Source: Brevibacillus fluminis (lineage in GTDB: Bacteria > Bacillota > Bacilli > Brevibacillales > Brevibacillaceae). Taken from it: a stretch of DNA of 64,000 bases. The translations under genes and the position numbers were made by a program. The notes beneath the pieces are model-generated. The model worked only from the letters and a program-made list of their open reading frames with translations, made no database searches and was not told the DNA's origin. Below are positions 49,544-60,710 of this stretch, piece after piece. The stretch is taken from assembly GCF_003710825.1 (NCBI RefSeq), contig NZ_RHHQ01000012.1, positions 620,001 through 684,000 of the forward strand, written 5' to 3'. Numbering within the stretch: position 1 is the first letter of the stretch; each line of letters opens with the position of its first letter.

Positions 49544-49582
49544 AAAAAAACAGCTGCCGGTATATGCCGGACAGCTGTTTTT
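49544..49582. terminator. Terminator after the 50897 lipoprotein gene
   Basis: AAAACAGCTG and CAGCTGTTTTT flank an inner CCGG/CCGG stem. A- and T-runs on both sides allow use in both directions. Confidence 0.85.
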
Positions 49583-49598
49583 CTAAAGATCGAACCGA

Positions 49599-50897
49599 TT
49601 ATTTTGTTGGCGCTGGTGGTGCAGGAGTGGTTACTGGGTCTATTTCACCTTCGTCGCTATAAAGATCGTCCCAGTATTCTTGCTCCGCGTCATGATCTTC
49701 CTTTACGGATTTCAGGATCGCGTACAGGTAGCCTTTGTCATTGAAGTTGCTGAGCGCTTTTTCATCGTTGTAAATCGTATCGAGCGTGACAGCCTCAGTT
49801 GCCTTCGGATAGGCAATTTGCGGAGCTTTGCCGTAATTCCATACCAAGCTGTTGGACTCAAATCCGATCGTGATCGGCTCTTTGACGGTCTCCACTTTTG
49901 GATCGAACGTCACTTTCACCGTTGCTTTTTGGCTGACAGGAAGTTTGTCGGAGCCAATCAGGTAATCAAAGTCCAGATTTACAGCGAGCAGGCCTTCTTG
50001 TTTCGCCAATTCTACGACTTTGTCCACTGGGTAATCTTTTTGTGTCTGAGCCAGCCAGCCTTTCAGATAAGCGATGCCCATGTCGACGGAGGTTGTTGCT
50101 TCCGCTCGCAATTGTGCATCCGTCAGCGGCTTTTCTGTCGGGTATTGGTCTTGTTGGAACTTGCTGAACAGTGTAGCAACATCGATTGCAAATGCGCGCA
50201 CATCTGCGTTTGCAGTTGCATCATTTGCGGTATAGTAGAACATTTTGATCAGTTCTTTCAGGTCGAGCGAAATAGCGATGTGTGTCGCTTGTACGGATTC
50301 GCCATTTGGCAGCTTAACGGTTTCCGTACCCAGGTTTTTCACTTGGGACAGCGTGTAGCCGTATTTGGAGATGTACTTTTTCATGAATTCGAGCGTCAGC
50401 TTGTTCAGCTGATCTTGGAAATCTTTGAATTTCTTCGCGTCGATCCCCGTTTCATTCAACGGGCTTGTGTTGTCAATCAACAAATATTTCGCATCGATCG
50501 GCGATTTGACATACAGCTTGTTGTCATCGATCAACAGATCAGCCGCTGCTTTTTTGTCACCTGTCCAGAAACCTTTATCGCGAAGCGGTTTGTCGTCGTT
50601 TGCAGTAAAGGTGATTTTTGCGTGGTGCAAATCGTTTTGTACGCCTTGAAGCGTCACGCCTGCTGCCAGCGCGCGAAGCACGGTGGTCATTTCCTTTTTT
50701 TCATCACTTGACATGGAAGTGTCTGGCAGTTTCTCCAGTTTGTCTACATCGGCTAGCAGCTTCAATGTGCCTTGGAATTCATAGTTTGGCTTGTCGATGG
50801 TCGCAACGACAGAATCGCGGACAAGCGCTGCTTGTCCCGAACAACCTGTCAAGAGCAGCAACATCGCCAGGAGTAGTAAACTCCCTTTTTTGAGCAT
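49599..50897 (-). CDS. Lipoprotein of unknown function under ECF control
   Basis: A 432-residue lipoprotein with lipobox LLTGC (about residues 15-19) after a hydrophobic signal peptide. The mature part looks like an elongated repeat of beta-rich segments (NYEFQGTLKLLADVDKLEKL; NDLHHAKITFTANDDKPLRD; LLIDDNKLYVKSPIDAKYLL), ending in an acidic and Pro-rich tail. It loosely resembles LolA/LppX-like or DUF-type wall lipoproteins; I cannot name it. ATG 50897 has GGAGGAAG upstream; the longer frame to 51014 crosses the promoter. The exact ECF promoter upstream implies an envelope-stress role. Confidence 0.8.
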   Translation of the reverse strand: MLKKGSLLLLAMLLLLTGCSGQAALVRDSVVATIDKPNYEFQGTLKLLADVDKLEKLPDTSMSSDEKKEMTTVLRALAAGVTLQGVQNDLHHAKITFTANDDKPLRDKGFWTGDKKAAADLLIDDNKLYVKSPIDAKYLLIDNTSPLNETGIDAKKFKDFQDQLNKLTLEFMKKYISKYGYTLSQVKNLGTETVKLPNGESVQATHIAISLDLKELIKMFYYTANDATANADVRAFAIDVATLFSKFQQDQYPTEKPLTDAQLRAEATTSVDMGIAYLKGWLAQTQKDYPVDKVVELAKQEGLLAVNLDFDYLIGSDKLPVSQKATVKVTFDPKVETVKEPITIGFESNSLVWNYGKAPQIAYPKATEAVTLDTIYNDEKALSNFNDKGYLYAILKSVKEDHDAEQEYWDDLYSDEGEIDPVTTPAPPAPTK

Positions 50898-50987
50898 AGG
50901 TCTTCCTCCTTCTCTATGTAACGCAAAATGAAACCCGCGCCAACCACATTGGCGGGGCCGAGGCTGAAATAAGCCTTCTCTTATTAC

Positions 50988-51013
50988 TACGGCATTTTGA
51001 ATAAAATGTTTCA
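50988..51013 (-). promoter_or_regulatory. ECF sigma-factor promoter for the lipoprotein gene
   Basis: On the minus strand TGAAAC (51013-51008) and CGTA (50991-50988) are exactly 16 bp apart, the sigma-W-like consensus. The leader is about 85 nt. The -35 is part of a perfect inverted repeat, TTTCACA-TTT-TGTGAAA (51009-51025), which could be a further operator. The rest of 50898-51185 shows only AT-rich sequence with no other clear promoter for sftA. Confidence 0.7.
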
Positions 51014-51185
51014 CATTTTGTGAAAAAAAGGGAAAAGGATGAGAATGCTGACTTTCCCCACTTTTGTGTACTCATTCGCATAATTGCGTTATGATTATAC
51101 TGAAATTTGCGGATTTCAAGGGGTAAATTGAGGCAAAATGCCGAATTCATAGAGCAAGGAAGTAATTGTTAGAGGGGCGTAGCAC

Positions 51186-54422
<3,237 letters not shown>

Positions 54423-54468
54423 AATAGGATTATCGTGTTCTACTTTTGGATAAGGTGGTTAATGCCTG

Positions 54469-54867
54469 ATGGATCATGTGACCAAAAAGTACCATGTGAT
54501 AACCGACGAGCTCGTGCTGTTTAACGATGAATATTATGTGACCGTGTTGCGCGTGTCGCTGGACAGCATGGGTGCAGCGAGTCTGAGTGAAATCTTCAAT
54601 GAGCTTTATGCCTTCTCCCATGCGGATGTGGAGCTTGAGATCGATATTTCCGAAGAGCAGCAAGGAACCTGGTATCTACAATTCCTGGTTCCTTACATGC
54701 TCACGCTGTCGGACACCGCAATCAAGCGGATTACCCGCGGTTCCGAAGCGTTGCAAAGCTATCTGGACGAGCGGAGCATCAGCCTCAATGTGGAGCTCTT
54801 GCGTGGCTCCGACATTTTTGCCTACATGAAGCGTTACAATCCGGGCCTTGCTGAAGTGAAGAAGTAA
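54469..54867 (+). CDS. Hypothetical protein, 132 residues
   Basis: A soluble protein with no signal, TM or known motif. It is acidic and mixed alpha/beta in look (FNDEYYVTVLRVSLDSMG; VELEIDISEEQQGTWYLQFLVPYML). ATG 54469 has AAGGTGG 10 bases upstream, 46 bp after sftA, so it is likely co-transcribed with it. Confidence 0.75.
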   Translation: MDHVTKKYHVITDELVLFNDEYYVTVLRVSLDSMGAASLSEIFNELYAFSHADVELEIDISEEQQGTWYLQFLVPYMLTLSDTAIKRITRGSEALQSYLDERSISLNVELLRGSDIFAYMKRYNPGLAEVKK

Positions 54868-54887
54868 CAGTTTGGAAAAAGCCTCAC

Positions 54888-54917
54888 TTGATCTATTACA
54901 GTCGTGTAGCGTATACT
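54888..54917 (+). promoter_or_regulatory. Promoter for the iclR-family gene
   Basis: TTGATC and TATACT are 18 bp apart, about 75 bp before the start codon. Confidence 0.5.
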
Positions 54918-54990
54918 GAATTTTAGAACAAGATTTCACTAGATGAAACGGAAAGAACAGTTGAGTGGACATAAGAGTGGAGTGGTACGG

Positions 54991-55734
54991 ATGGATGAGC
55001 AAAAATCGACGGTTCGCGCCGTGGAGCGGGCACTGGATATCATGCTCTGTTTTACGGACGCCACCGAGTTGAGCCTGAGCGAGATTGCCAAGCGGATTTC
55101 CTTGCACAAAAGTACGGTGCACCGGCTGCTTGCCTCTTTGGAAAGCAAGGGCTTTGTACTACGCGATTCGCAAACGGATAAGTATCGACTTGGGTTCCGC
55201 GTGTGGGAGCTATCGGCCAACCTGACTCATTCGGACGACCCCGCAACGATATTGCTGTCGGAAATGGAGCGTTTGCGCGAAGTGCTGGGCGAAACAATCA
55301 GCCTGTATGTTCGGGATGGGTTGGAGCGCATTCGGATTCAAGCGGTTCAGAGCAACCAGGCGATCCGCCGGGTAGCGCCGATCGGAGCGAGAATGCCGCT
55401 TGCAGTCGGGGCATCGAGCAAGGTGCTGGTTGCCTTTGATGAACGTACAGTGCTGGAGAGTGTGCTGGCCGATCCGAATTGGCCGGAAAACGTAAATCGC
55501 CAAGGGTATCAGGAGCAGCTCGCAGAGATCCTCCAGCTCGGCTATGCGATGAGCGTGGAGGAGCGGGAATTGGGCGCAGCTGCGATTTCTGCCCCGATCT
55601 TTAATCGGAATGGCAAACTTGTCGCGGCAGTGGCGGTATCGGGGCCGTCCAACCGAATGACGACAGAAGTGATGAAAGAGTTTGCCGAGCCGATTATGGA
55701 AGCGGCGAAGCGAATGGGGAAAATGCTGAAGTAA
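54991..55734 (+). CDS. IclR-family transcriptional regulator
   Basis: A 247-residue regulator. The N-terminal winged helix is STVRAVERALDIMLCF...LSLSEIAKRISLHKSTVHRLLASLESKGFV (residues 5-60). The C-terminal ligand domain has RRVAPIGARMPLAVGASSKVLVAF and GYAMSVEERELGAAAISAPIF. These regulators respond to small organic acids or aromatic compounds. ATG 54991 is favoured over the in-frame ATG at 54943. No obvious target gene is adjacent; a terminator follows. Confidence 0.9.
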   Translation: MDEQKSTVRAVERALDIMLCFTDATELSLSEIAKRISLHKSTVHRLLASLESKGFVLRDSQTDKYRLGFRVWELSANLTHSDDPATILLSEMERLREVLGETISLYVRDGLERIRIQAVQSNQAIRRVAPIGARMPLAVGASSKVLVAFDERTVLESVLADPNWPENVNRQGYQEQLAEILQLGYAMSVEERELGAAAISAPIFNRNGKLVAAVAVSGPSNRMTTEVMKEFAEPIMEAAKRMGKMLK

Positions 55735-55735
55735 C

Positions 55736-55780
55736 AAAAAAAGGGTGGCCGTTGTGTTATAACAACAGCCAGCCTTTTTT
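55736..55780 (+). terminator. Terminator after the iclR-family gene
   Basis: AAAAAGG-TGGC-GTTGT pairs with ACAAC-GCCA-CCTTTTT with small bulges. Confidence 0.8.
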
Positions 55781-55806
55781 CGGTTTCGCATGTTTCAACA
55801 GACCCA

Positions 55807-56256
55807 TCAGTCATTCATGTTCCAATGGAGAGGGGCTTTTTCACACAAACGCCCTTCTACCGCGCCGCCTTCGCGCCGCCAATACTCGATCCCACCGATC
55901 AGCTCCTTCACGGGAAAGCCGAGCGAGGCAAAACGCGCGGCCGCTTTGGTCGAAGAATTGCACGCAGGGCCCCAGCAGTAAGTGACGATCAGCTTGTCAG
56001 ACGGAAGTGCAGCGGTTGTGTCGCTGTTGATCTGACGTGCAGGCAAATTGATTGCACCGGGGATGTGGCAGTCTGCATACGCTTCTTGGCTGCGCACATC
56101 GACGAGGATGAAGGAGTCGTTACCCCGACGCAAATCGAGCGCCACATCGGCGACATCGGTTTCGACGGAAAGCTTTGCAAGAAAATGCCGGCGCGCCTCT
56201 TCCGGGCTGGCTGCTGGCGTTTCGAGCACCAAGGAAAAGTTTGATTTTTTGGTCAT
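55807..56256 (-). CDS. Rhodanese-like sulfurtransferase
   Basis: A 149-residue single-domain rhodanese. It has FILVDVRSQEAYADCHIPGAINLP, and the active-site loop is YCWGPACNSST, with a CxxxxC arrangement in which the first Cys precedes WGPA. The second Cys is in the usual catalytic place (C-x-x-S/T). RBS AGGAGGC; ATG 56256. It is divergent from a LysR regulator, whose half-site array lies between them, so it is probably the regulated gene. Confidence 0.88.
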   Translation of the reverse strand: MTKKSNFSLVLETPAASPEEARRHFLAKLSVETDVADVALDLRRGNDSFILVDVRSQEAYADCHIPGAINLPARQINSDTTAALPSDKLIVTYCWGPACNSSTKAAARFASLGFPVKELIGGIEYWRREGGAVEGRLCEKAPLHWNMND

Positions 56257-56324
56257 GGGAAGGCCTCCTGTCAGAAATCTCATGGAAGTTATAAATGTTC
56301 TGAAGGTAATGTAACACGGCCTTT

Positions 56325-56377
56325 TCTATTGGTGTTATCTATAGTATTTTATAAGAACTATCAAAAATATTTATAGT
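56325..56377 (+). promoter_or_regulatory. Four evenly spaced LysR-type half-sites
   Basis: TCTAT-N11-ATAGT-N11-ACTAT-N11-ATAGT, with half-sites at 56325, 56341, 56357 and 56373, so one every 16 bp with alternating orientation. LysR regulators bind T-N11-A palindromes as extended tetramer sites. It lies between the divergent rhodanese and lysR genes. Confidence 0.65.
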
Positions 56378-56389
56378 TAGGTGATTGCA

Positions 56390-57277
56390 GTGGAATTGGT
56401 TTATTTGCAGACGTTTTGCGAGGTGGTCAAATGGGGTAGCTATTCCAAAGCCGCCGAGAAGCTGGGTTACTCGCAGCCGAGCGTGACGACACAGATCAAA
56501 CGGCTGGAGGAATCCTATGGCGTCGTCTTGCTAACGCGAATTGGTCGCGGTATGAAGCTGACGGCATCGGGTGAGGCTCTATTGCCCTATGCCCAGGAGA
56601 TGCTGCGGCTGCATGCTGAATCGAAAGAGGTTGTCTCGCAGCAAGGGACCGGCACGATGACGATCGGAACGATTGAAACGCTAGCGGCCTATTTCTTGCC
56701 TGCGATGCTCCAGCAGTTTCAAGTAAAGTACCCCGGGATCACGCTTTCGCTTTTGCCTGGCAACGAGCCGTCGATCATTCGGGCGGTAAAAGAAGGGGAG
56801 CAGGATTTCGGCTTCATTTTGGATGAGCGCTTTACAGATCCGGAGCTGGTCACGCGTCCGATTCGTGAGGAAGCTTTTGTGATCATCGCCAAACCGGGTC
56901 ATCGCTTTCAAGCGCTTTCACAGGTGGGGGCGGCGGATTTGGCCGGGGAATCCTTGATTTTGACTGAGTCCGGCTGCACCTATCGCGCTTTTTTGCTGGA
57001 GCTGCTCAAAACCAAGGACATCCCGCATCGCATACATTTTGAATTCGGCAGCATTGAGGCGATCAAGCAATGCGTGCTGCACGGGTGGGGCGTCGCCTTA
57101 CTCCCACGCTTTGCGGTGGAAAGCGACCTCATCCATCGTGATTTGGTGGCGGTGCCGTTCGTTGACGAGGCTCTTTCATTTCAGACGCAATTGATCTATT
57201 CCAATCGGCGCTGGATGCCAAAAGCGTTCCTTTCATTCATCGAGATGATGGTGGAGGAAAACGGTACGGTATCCTGA
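56390..57277 (+). CDS. LysR-family transcriptional regulator
   Basis: A 295-residue regulator. The HTH reads MELVYLQTFCEVVKWGSYSKAAEKLGYSQPSVTTQIKRLE (opening part), and the two-lobed co-inducer domain follows (TIGTIETLAAYFLPAML; IHFEFGSIEAIKQCVLHGWGVALLPRF). GTG 56390 is chosen, with TTAGGTGA upstream; an in-frame GTG lies at 56381. It likely controls the divergent rhodanese and itself. Its 3' end overlaps the truncated lysR remnant. Confidence 0.9.
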   Translation: MELVYLQTFCEVVKWGSYSKAAEKLGYSQPSVTTQIKRLEESYGVVLLTRIGRGMKLTASGEALLPYAQEMLRLHAESKEVVSQQGTGTMTIGTIETLAAYFLPAMLQQFQVKYPGITLSLLPGNEPSIIRAVKEGEQDFGFILDERFTDPELVTRPIREEAFVIIAKPGHRFQALSQVGAADLAGESLILTESGCTYRAFLLELLKTKDIPHRIHFEFGSIEAIKQCVLHGWGVALLPRFAVESDLIHRDLVAVPFVDEALSFQTQLIYSNRRWMPKAFLSFIEMMVEENGTVS

Positions 57278-57425
57278 TCGCGCGCAGGGGCACGCCGATT
57301 TCCGCTTCCAGCTTGGCAATGATTTGGCTCAACGCGGGTTGGGCGATCGACAGCTCTTTTGCCGCACGGGTCACATGCTCGTGACGGGCGAGCGTCTGAA
57401 AATATTTCAGGTGAAGCAGCTCCAT
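57237..57425 (-). pseudogene. Truncated LysR-family regulator
   Basis: MELLHLKYFQTLARHEHV then TRAAKELSIAQPALSQIIAKLE is a complete LysR HTH, followed by AEIGVPL. At about 57285 the family sequence stops and antisense sequence of the neighbouring lysR 3' end takes over (RAIRIPYRF), ending at 57237. About 230 C-terminal residues are missing. The break lies within 10 bp of the other gene's stop codon, so a deletion is likely. It is divergent from the MFS gene, which it probably once regulated. Confidence 0.75.
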
Positions 57426-57561
57426 GACCAACCAATCCTTTATCCAGTGAAATGATAAGCATAATTATATCAAGTGATAGGAAAATATCTATTTTTTTAA
57501 ATCAGCAATCACAAGTAGAATGGAGTTGCTTTTACGAAGAAACTCGGCAAAGAGGTGCGGC

Positions 57562-58914
57562 ATGAACGACAAAATTACGATGCCGATATGGGCAGGCGGC
57601 AACTTTTTGGTGGTGATGAACACGACGATGTTCAACGTGTCGCTGCCAACGGTCATCGATCAGCTCCACATAACGGCAGGGCTAGGTTCCTGGATTGTCT
57701 CCGGGTATTCCATTATGTTTGCGCTGGCGACGATCATTTTCAGCAGATTGTCTGATTTTATTCCGATCCGCAAGCTAATATCGATCGGGCTGCTTTTACT
57801 CGGCGTATCGTCTGTGCTCGGGTATGCGGCGGACAGCTTTGGTGTCGTGCTGCTCGCACGACTGCTTCAAGCGAGCGGGGCAGGCGCCATGCCCGGACTC
57901 GGCATGGTGCTGGCGAGCCGCTACGTGCCGTATGAACGGCGGGGCAGGGCGATTTCGATGATCGCATCCAGCAGTGCTCTAGCGTTCGGACTCGGGCCGG
58001 TATTCGGCGGTGCAATCACAGAGTATCTTGGTTGGCATGAGCTGTTTTTGGTCACATGTATGGTCATCGGGCTGATTCCGGTCTTGTGGCGCTTGTTGCC
58101 GAAAGAAGTGCAGCACCCGGTCCACTTTGATTTTGTCGGGGCGGGGCTAACGGTGATAGCTTCGGCTGCCTTACTGCTTGCAATCACACAGCTTTCCCTT
58201 CTGTATTTGGGCGTTGGCGTCGTTGCGATTCTCGCCTTGGTCCAGCAGCTGCGCAAAGCGGGACGTCCGTTTATCCATCCGGCTTTGTTCGGCAATACCG
58301 GCTACCGCAAGCTGGTCATGATCGCCTTCCTGGTGTTTATCCTTAACATGTCGATGCTGTTTTTGATGCCGCTGATCTTAGCGGATGTATTCGGCAAAGG
58401 AGCGGCGACGATCGGTATGGTCATCTTTCCGGGGGCAATCTTCTCAGCGGTTTTGATGAAATGGGTAGGGCGCTGGATTGACCGCTACGGCAATTTCCGC
58501 TTTTTGCTAGGTGGCAAGCTAATGCTCGGAGCCGCGATTCTCTTGATGGCGACTATGCTGCATGAATCGATGTATATCGTTCTCGCGGCGTATGTGCTGT
58601 TTGCACCGTCATTATCAGCGGTCACGTCGTCTCTGTCCAACGAAGTCTCACGCATCTTACCAAAGGAGCTGATCGGCTCCGACATGGGCCTCTCCCAGCT
58701 GTCCCAATATCTCGGTGGCTCCTTCGCAGTGGCCGGGTGCGGTCTGTTGATGGTCTGGCAAAAAGAAATACCCGTTGCGAACGCGTTCCAACACATCTAC
58801 CTGCTGCTGATTGCCGTATTGGCGATCGCTTTGGGATTGCTGTACCAATATCGAAAATCGCAATACCCTTTAAAACGAACGGCGAAGCAGGACCTACAGC
58901 AGGTCAGTAATTGA
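57562..58914 (+). CDS. MFS drug-efflux-type transporter
   Basis: A 450-residue MFS protein with about 14 hydrophobic segments. It contains MNTTMFNVSLPTVIDQLH (DHA2-type motif D1), RLSDFIPIRKLISIG (motif A) and ALAFGLGPVFGGAITEYLGW (motif C of exporters). It resembles TetL/Bmr3-type multidrug or tetracycline exporters. ATG 57562 has AAAGAGGTG upstream; an in-frame ATG at 57520 is less likely. Confidence 0.88.
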   Translation: MNDKITMPIWAGGNFLVVMNTTMFNVSLPTVIDQLHITAGLGSWIVSGYSIMFALATIIFSRLSDFIPIRKLISIGLLLLGVSSVLGYAADSFGVVLLARLLQASGAGAMPGLGMVLASRYVPYERRGRAISMIASSSALAFGLGPVFGGAITEYLGWHELFLVTCMVIGLIPVLWRLLPKEVQHPVHFDFVGAGLTVIASAALLLAITQLSLLYLGVGVVAILALVQQLRKAGRPFIHPALFGNTGYRKLVMIAFLVFILNMSMLFLMPLILADVFGKGAATIGMVIFPGAIFSAVLMKWVGRWIDRYGNFRFLLGGKLMLGAAILLMATMLHESMYIVLAAYVLFAPSLSAVTSSLSNEVSRILPKELIGSDMGLSQLSQYLGGSFAVAGCGLLMVWQKEIPVANAFQHIYLLLIAVLAIALGLLYQYRKSQYPLKRTAKQDLQQVSN

Positions 58915-58963
58915 CTTGCTGTATTTTTTGACTATGAAGGGTTGGGCGACGTTCCAACCTACG

Positions 58964-59201
58964 CAGCGAAGGATTTTTGCAAAAAAAGCGGCACGCAGCC
59001 TTGGCAATGCCCACCCAGGCTCCGCTGAAAAAGGGAACGGCTTTCGCACCCCACATCATCTGTGAGATACACCCGCCGCGCAGCGTGTGGCTTTGGGGCG
59101 CGGTTCCCTTTTTCAGCGGAGCCGGACTCCCCGACCAACAGCAGGCATTGTCAGAGCGGAGTGACACTTTTTTTGCAAAAATCCCGACCGACCACCGCAG
59201 C
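58964..59201. repeat. Palindromic structured element, copy 2 (~238 bp)
   Basis: Same architecture as copy 1 at 39716-39955. A perfect 18-bp outer arm is 58971-58988 with 59167-59184; CAATGCC 59005-59011 pairs with GGCATTG 59144-59150; and a perfect 21-bp inner arm is 59018-59038 with 59103-59123. The identical 30-nt loop block is at 59072-59101. Distances from the bounding CAGC to the outer arm (7 nt left, 14 nt right) equal those of copy 1. It begins 49 bp after the MFS stop. Confidence 0.85.
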
Positions 59202-59233
59202 CAAAAAAATCCCCCGCCCCAACATTCAGAATA

Positions 59234-59262
59234 TTGACGAATGCCCCAAAATTACGTATGAT
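59234..59262 (+). promoter_or_regulatory. Sigma-A promoter for the ROK repressor gene
   Basis: TTGACG and TATGAT with a 17-bp spacer, followed at +7 by the ROK operator. Confidence 0.75.
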
Positions 59263-59268
59263 ACTTAC

Positions 59269-59289
59269 TAAAGTTGTTGGAGAAACTTT
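59269..59289 (+). promoter_or_regulatory. ROK operator, site 1
   Basis: TAAAGTTGTTGGAGAAA at 59269-59285 shares 15 of 17 bases with the site at 60557. AAAGTT (59270-59275) and AACTTT (59284-59289) form an inverted repeat just after the -10, suited to autorepression. Confidence 0.6.
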
Positions 59290-59325
59290 TTCTACCCGCA
59301 ACACGATCGAATGTGAGAGGAAAAC

Positions 59326-60537
59326 ATGCTGATGCGCAGGACTGGTGATTCCAAACTCATCCAAGAGCTCAACCGCTTTATCATCCTTGATATGATCCGC
59401 AAGCACGGTCCGATCTCGCGCAGTGAAATCGCCAAACGCAACGGCATCAGCCCGACTACGGTCACATCGGCGGTAGGGGAGCTGATCCGCGACGGATTGG
59501 TGTGCGAGGACGGCATCGGAGAATCAAGCGGTGGGCGGAAGCCGATTATGCTCCGGTTTTATCCGGACGGACAATTCCTGATCGGAATTTCGCTGACGAA
59601 CACCGCGGTTACCATCGCAGAGCTGAATCTGGAGGCGAACGTGCGCCACAAAGAGCGCTTCGCCTATGACAAACCGCTTTCAGGCGATGATGTAATCGCT
59701 TACCTATTCGCTTCTCTGGAGCAATTTTTGTCCCGTTATGACGATCGGTCCAAATGCCTCGGCATTTCTATCATCGTCCCCGGGATCGTCGATGCCGCTA
59801 ATGGCGCGATTCGCTACAATTCCAAGCTCAATTTAAAAAATGTCCCGCTCAAAGAGCTGGTGGAGGCAAAATTCGGCCTCAAAACATGGCTGGAAAACGA
59901 CGCCAATGCGATTGCGCTGGCGGAGAATAGCTTTGGACGCGGTACGCACAGTGACAACATGCTGTACGTGACCGTCGGCGAAGGGGTCGGGATGGGCATC
60001 ATCGTCAACGGCGCCATCTTCCGCGGACATAACGGAGGCGCAGGCGAGTTCGGCCATACAGTCGTTCAGCAGACAGGCACCCGCTGCGATTGCGGCAATA
60101 TCGGTTGTCTGGAGAACAATGTAGGCTGGCCGGAGATTTACTCGCGCATCTTGTCCGCCCACGCTAAAGGCAAGCAAACCGTCATCATCGAACTGGCGGG
60201 AGGAGATGTCACACGCATTTCGCCGGCATTGTTCCGCGCCGCACTGCAACAAAACGATCAGGTCTGTCTCGACATCATGGAGGAAATCGCAGCGACGCTT
60301 TCCATCGGCATCGTCAATCTGGTCAACCTGTTCAACCCGAGCCTCATCATATTAGGGGGAGAGATTGTTCGTGACAACCCGCTGTTCGTCAAACGGGTTC
60401 GCGAGCAAGTGATGGACAAAGCGCTCTTTATTTTGACAGACGGCCTGGAGATTCATGCCACGGCGCTGGGGGAAGAGTTCCCGATGGTCGCGGCGGCGGC
60501 CGTATTGCTGCAGGATGTGTTTCATTTTTCCCTGTAG
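59326..60537 (+). CDS. ROK-family transcriptional repressor (NagC/XylR type)
   Basis: A 403-residue protein. An N-terminal winged helix (SRSEIAKRNGISPTTVTSAVGELI, about residues 30-55) is joined to a sugar-kinase-like ROK domain. The zinc site is GTRCDCGNIGCLE, with the preceding GEFGH His; the ROK core is AGEFGHTVVQ. It binds a sugar and controls the sugar ABC operon downstream. RBS GAGAGGAAAA. Confidence 0.93.
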   Translation: MLMRRTGDSKLIQELNRFIILDMIRKHGPISRSEIAKRNGISPTTVTSAVGELIRDGLVCEDGIGESSGGRKPIMLRFYPDGQFLIGISLTNTAVTIAELNLEANVRHKERFAYDKPLSGDDVIAYLFASLEQFLSRYDDRSKCLGISIIVPGIVDAANGAIRYNSKLNLKNVPLKELVEAKFGLKTWLENDANAIALAENSFGRGTHSDNMLYVTVGEGVGMGIIVNGAIFRGHNGGAGEFGHTVVQQTGTRCDCGNIGCLENNVGWPEIYSRILSAHAKGKQTVIIELAGGDVTRISPALFRAALQQNDQVCLDIMEEIAATLSIGIVNLVNLFNPSLIILGGEIVRDNPLFVKRVREQVMDKALFILTDGLEIHATALGEEFPMVAAAAVLLQDVFHFSL

Positions 60538-60556
60538 CTTTTTCATCCCCACTTAA

Positions 60557-60573
60557 TAAAGTCATTGGAGAAA
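60557..60573 (+). promoter_or_regulatory. ROK operator, site 2
   Basis: TAAAGTCATTGGAGAAA, 15 of 17 identical to site 1 upstream of the repressor, here 138 bp ahead of the sugar-binding protein gene. Confidence 0.55.
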
Positions 60574-60637
60574 GAAAGTTACAACCCGATCTCGTTATTA
60601 CCCTTGATGAAGCGTGCAGAATGAGGGGGGAGCAAAA

Positions 60638-60652
60638 AGAAAGCGCTTCAAT
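60638..60652 (+). promoter_or_regulatory. cre-like site
   Basis: AGAAAGCGCTTCAAT contains the palindromic cre core AAGCGCTT but has three mismatches to TGWNANCGNTNWCA. A possible -10 TATAGA lies at 60666, so binding would cover the promoter. Confidence 0.35.
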
Positions 60653-60710
60653 CAGTTCATCCGATTATAGAGAGTGCCAATTATTAAAAGAAAGATGGAG
60701 GGGTTTTTCG

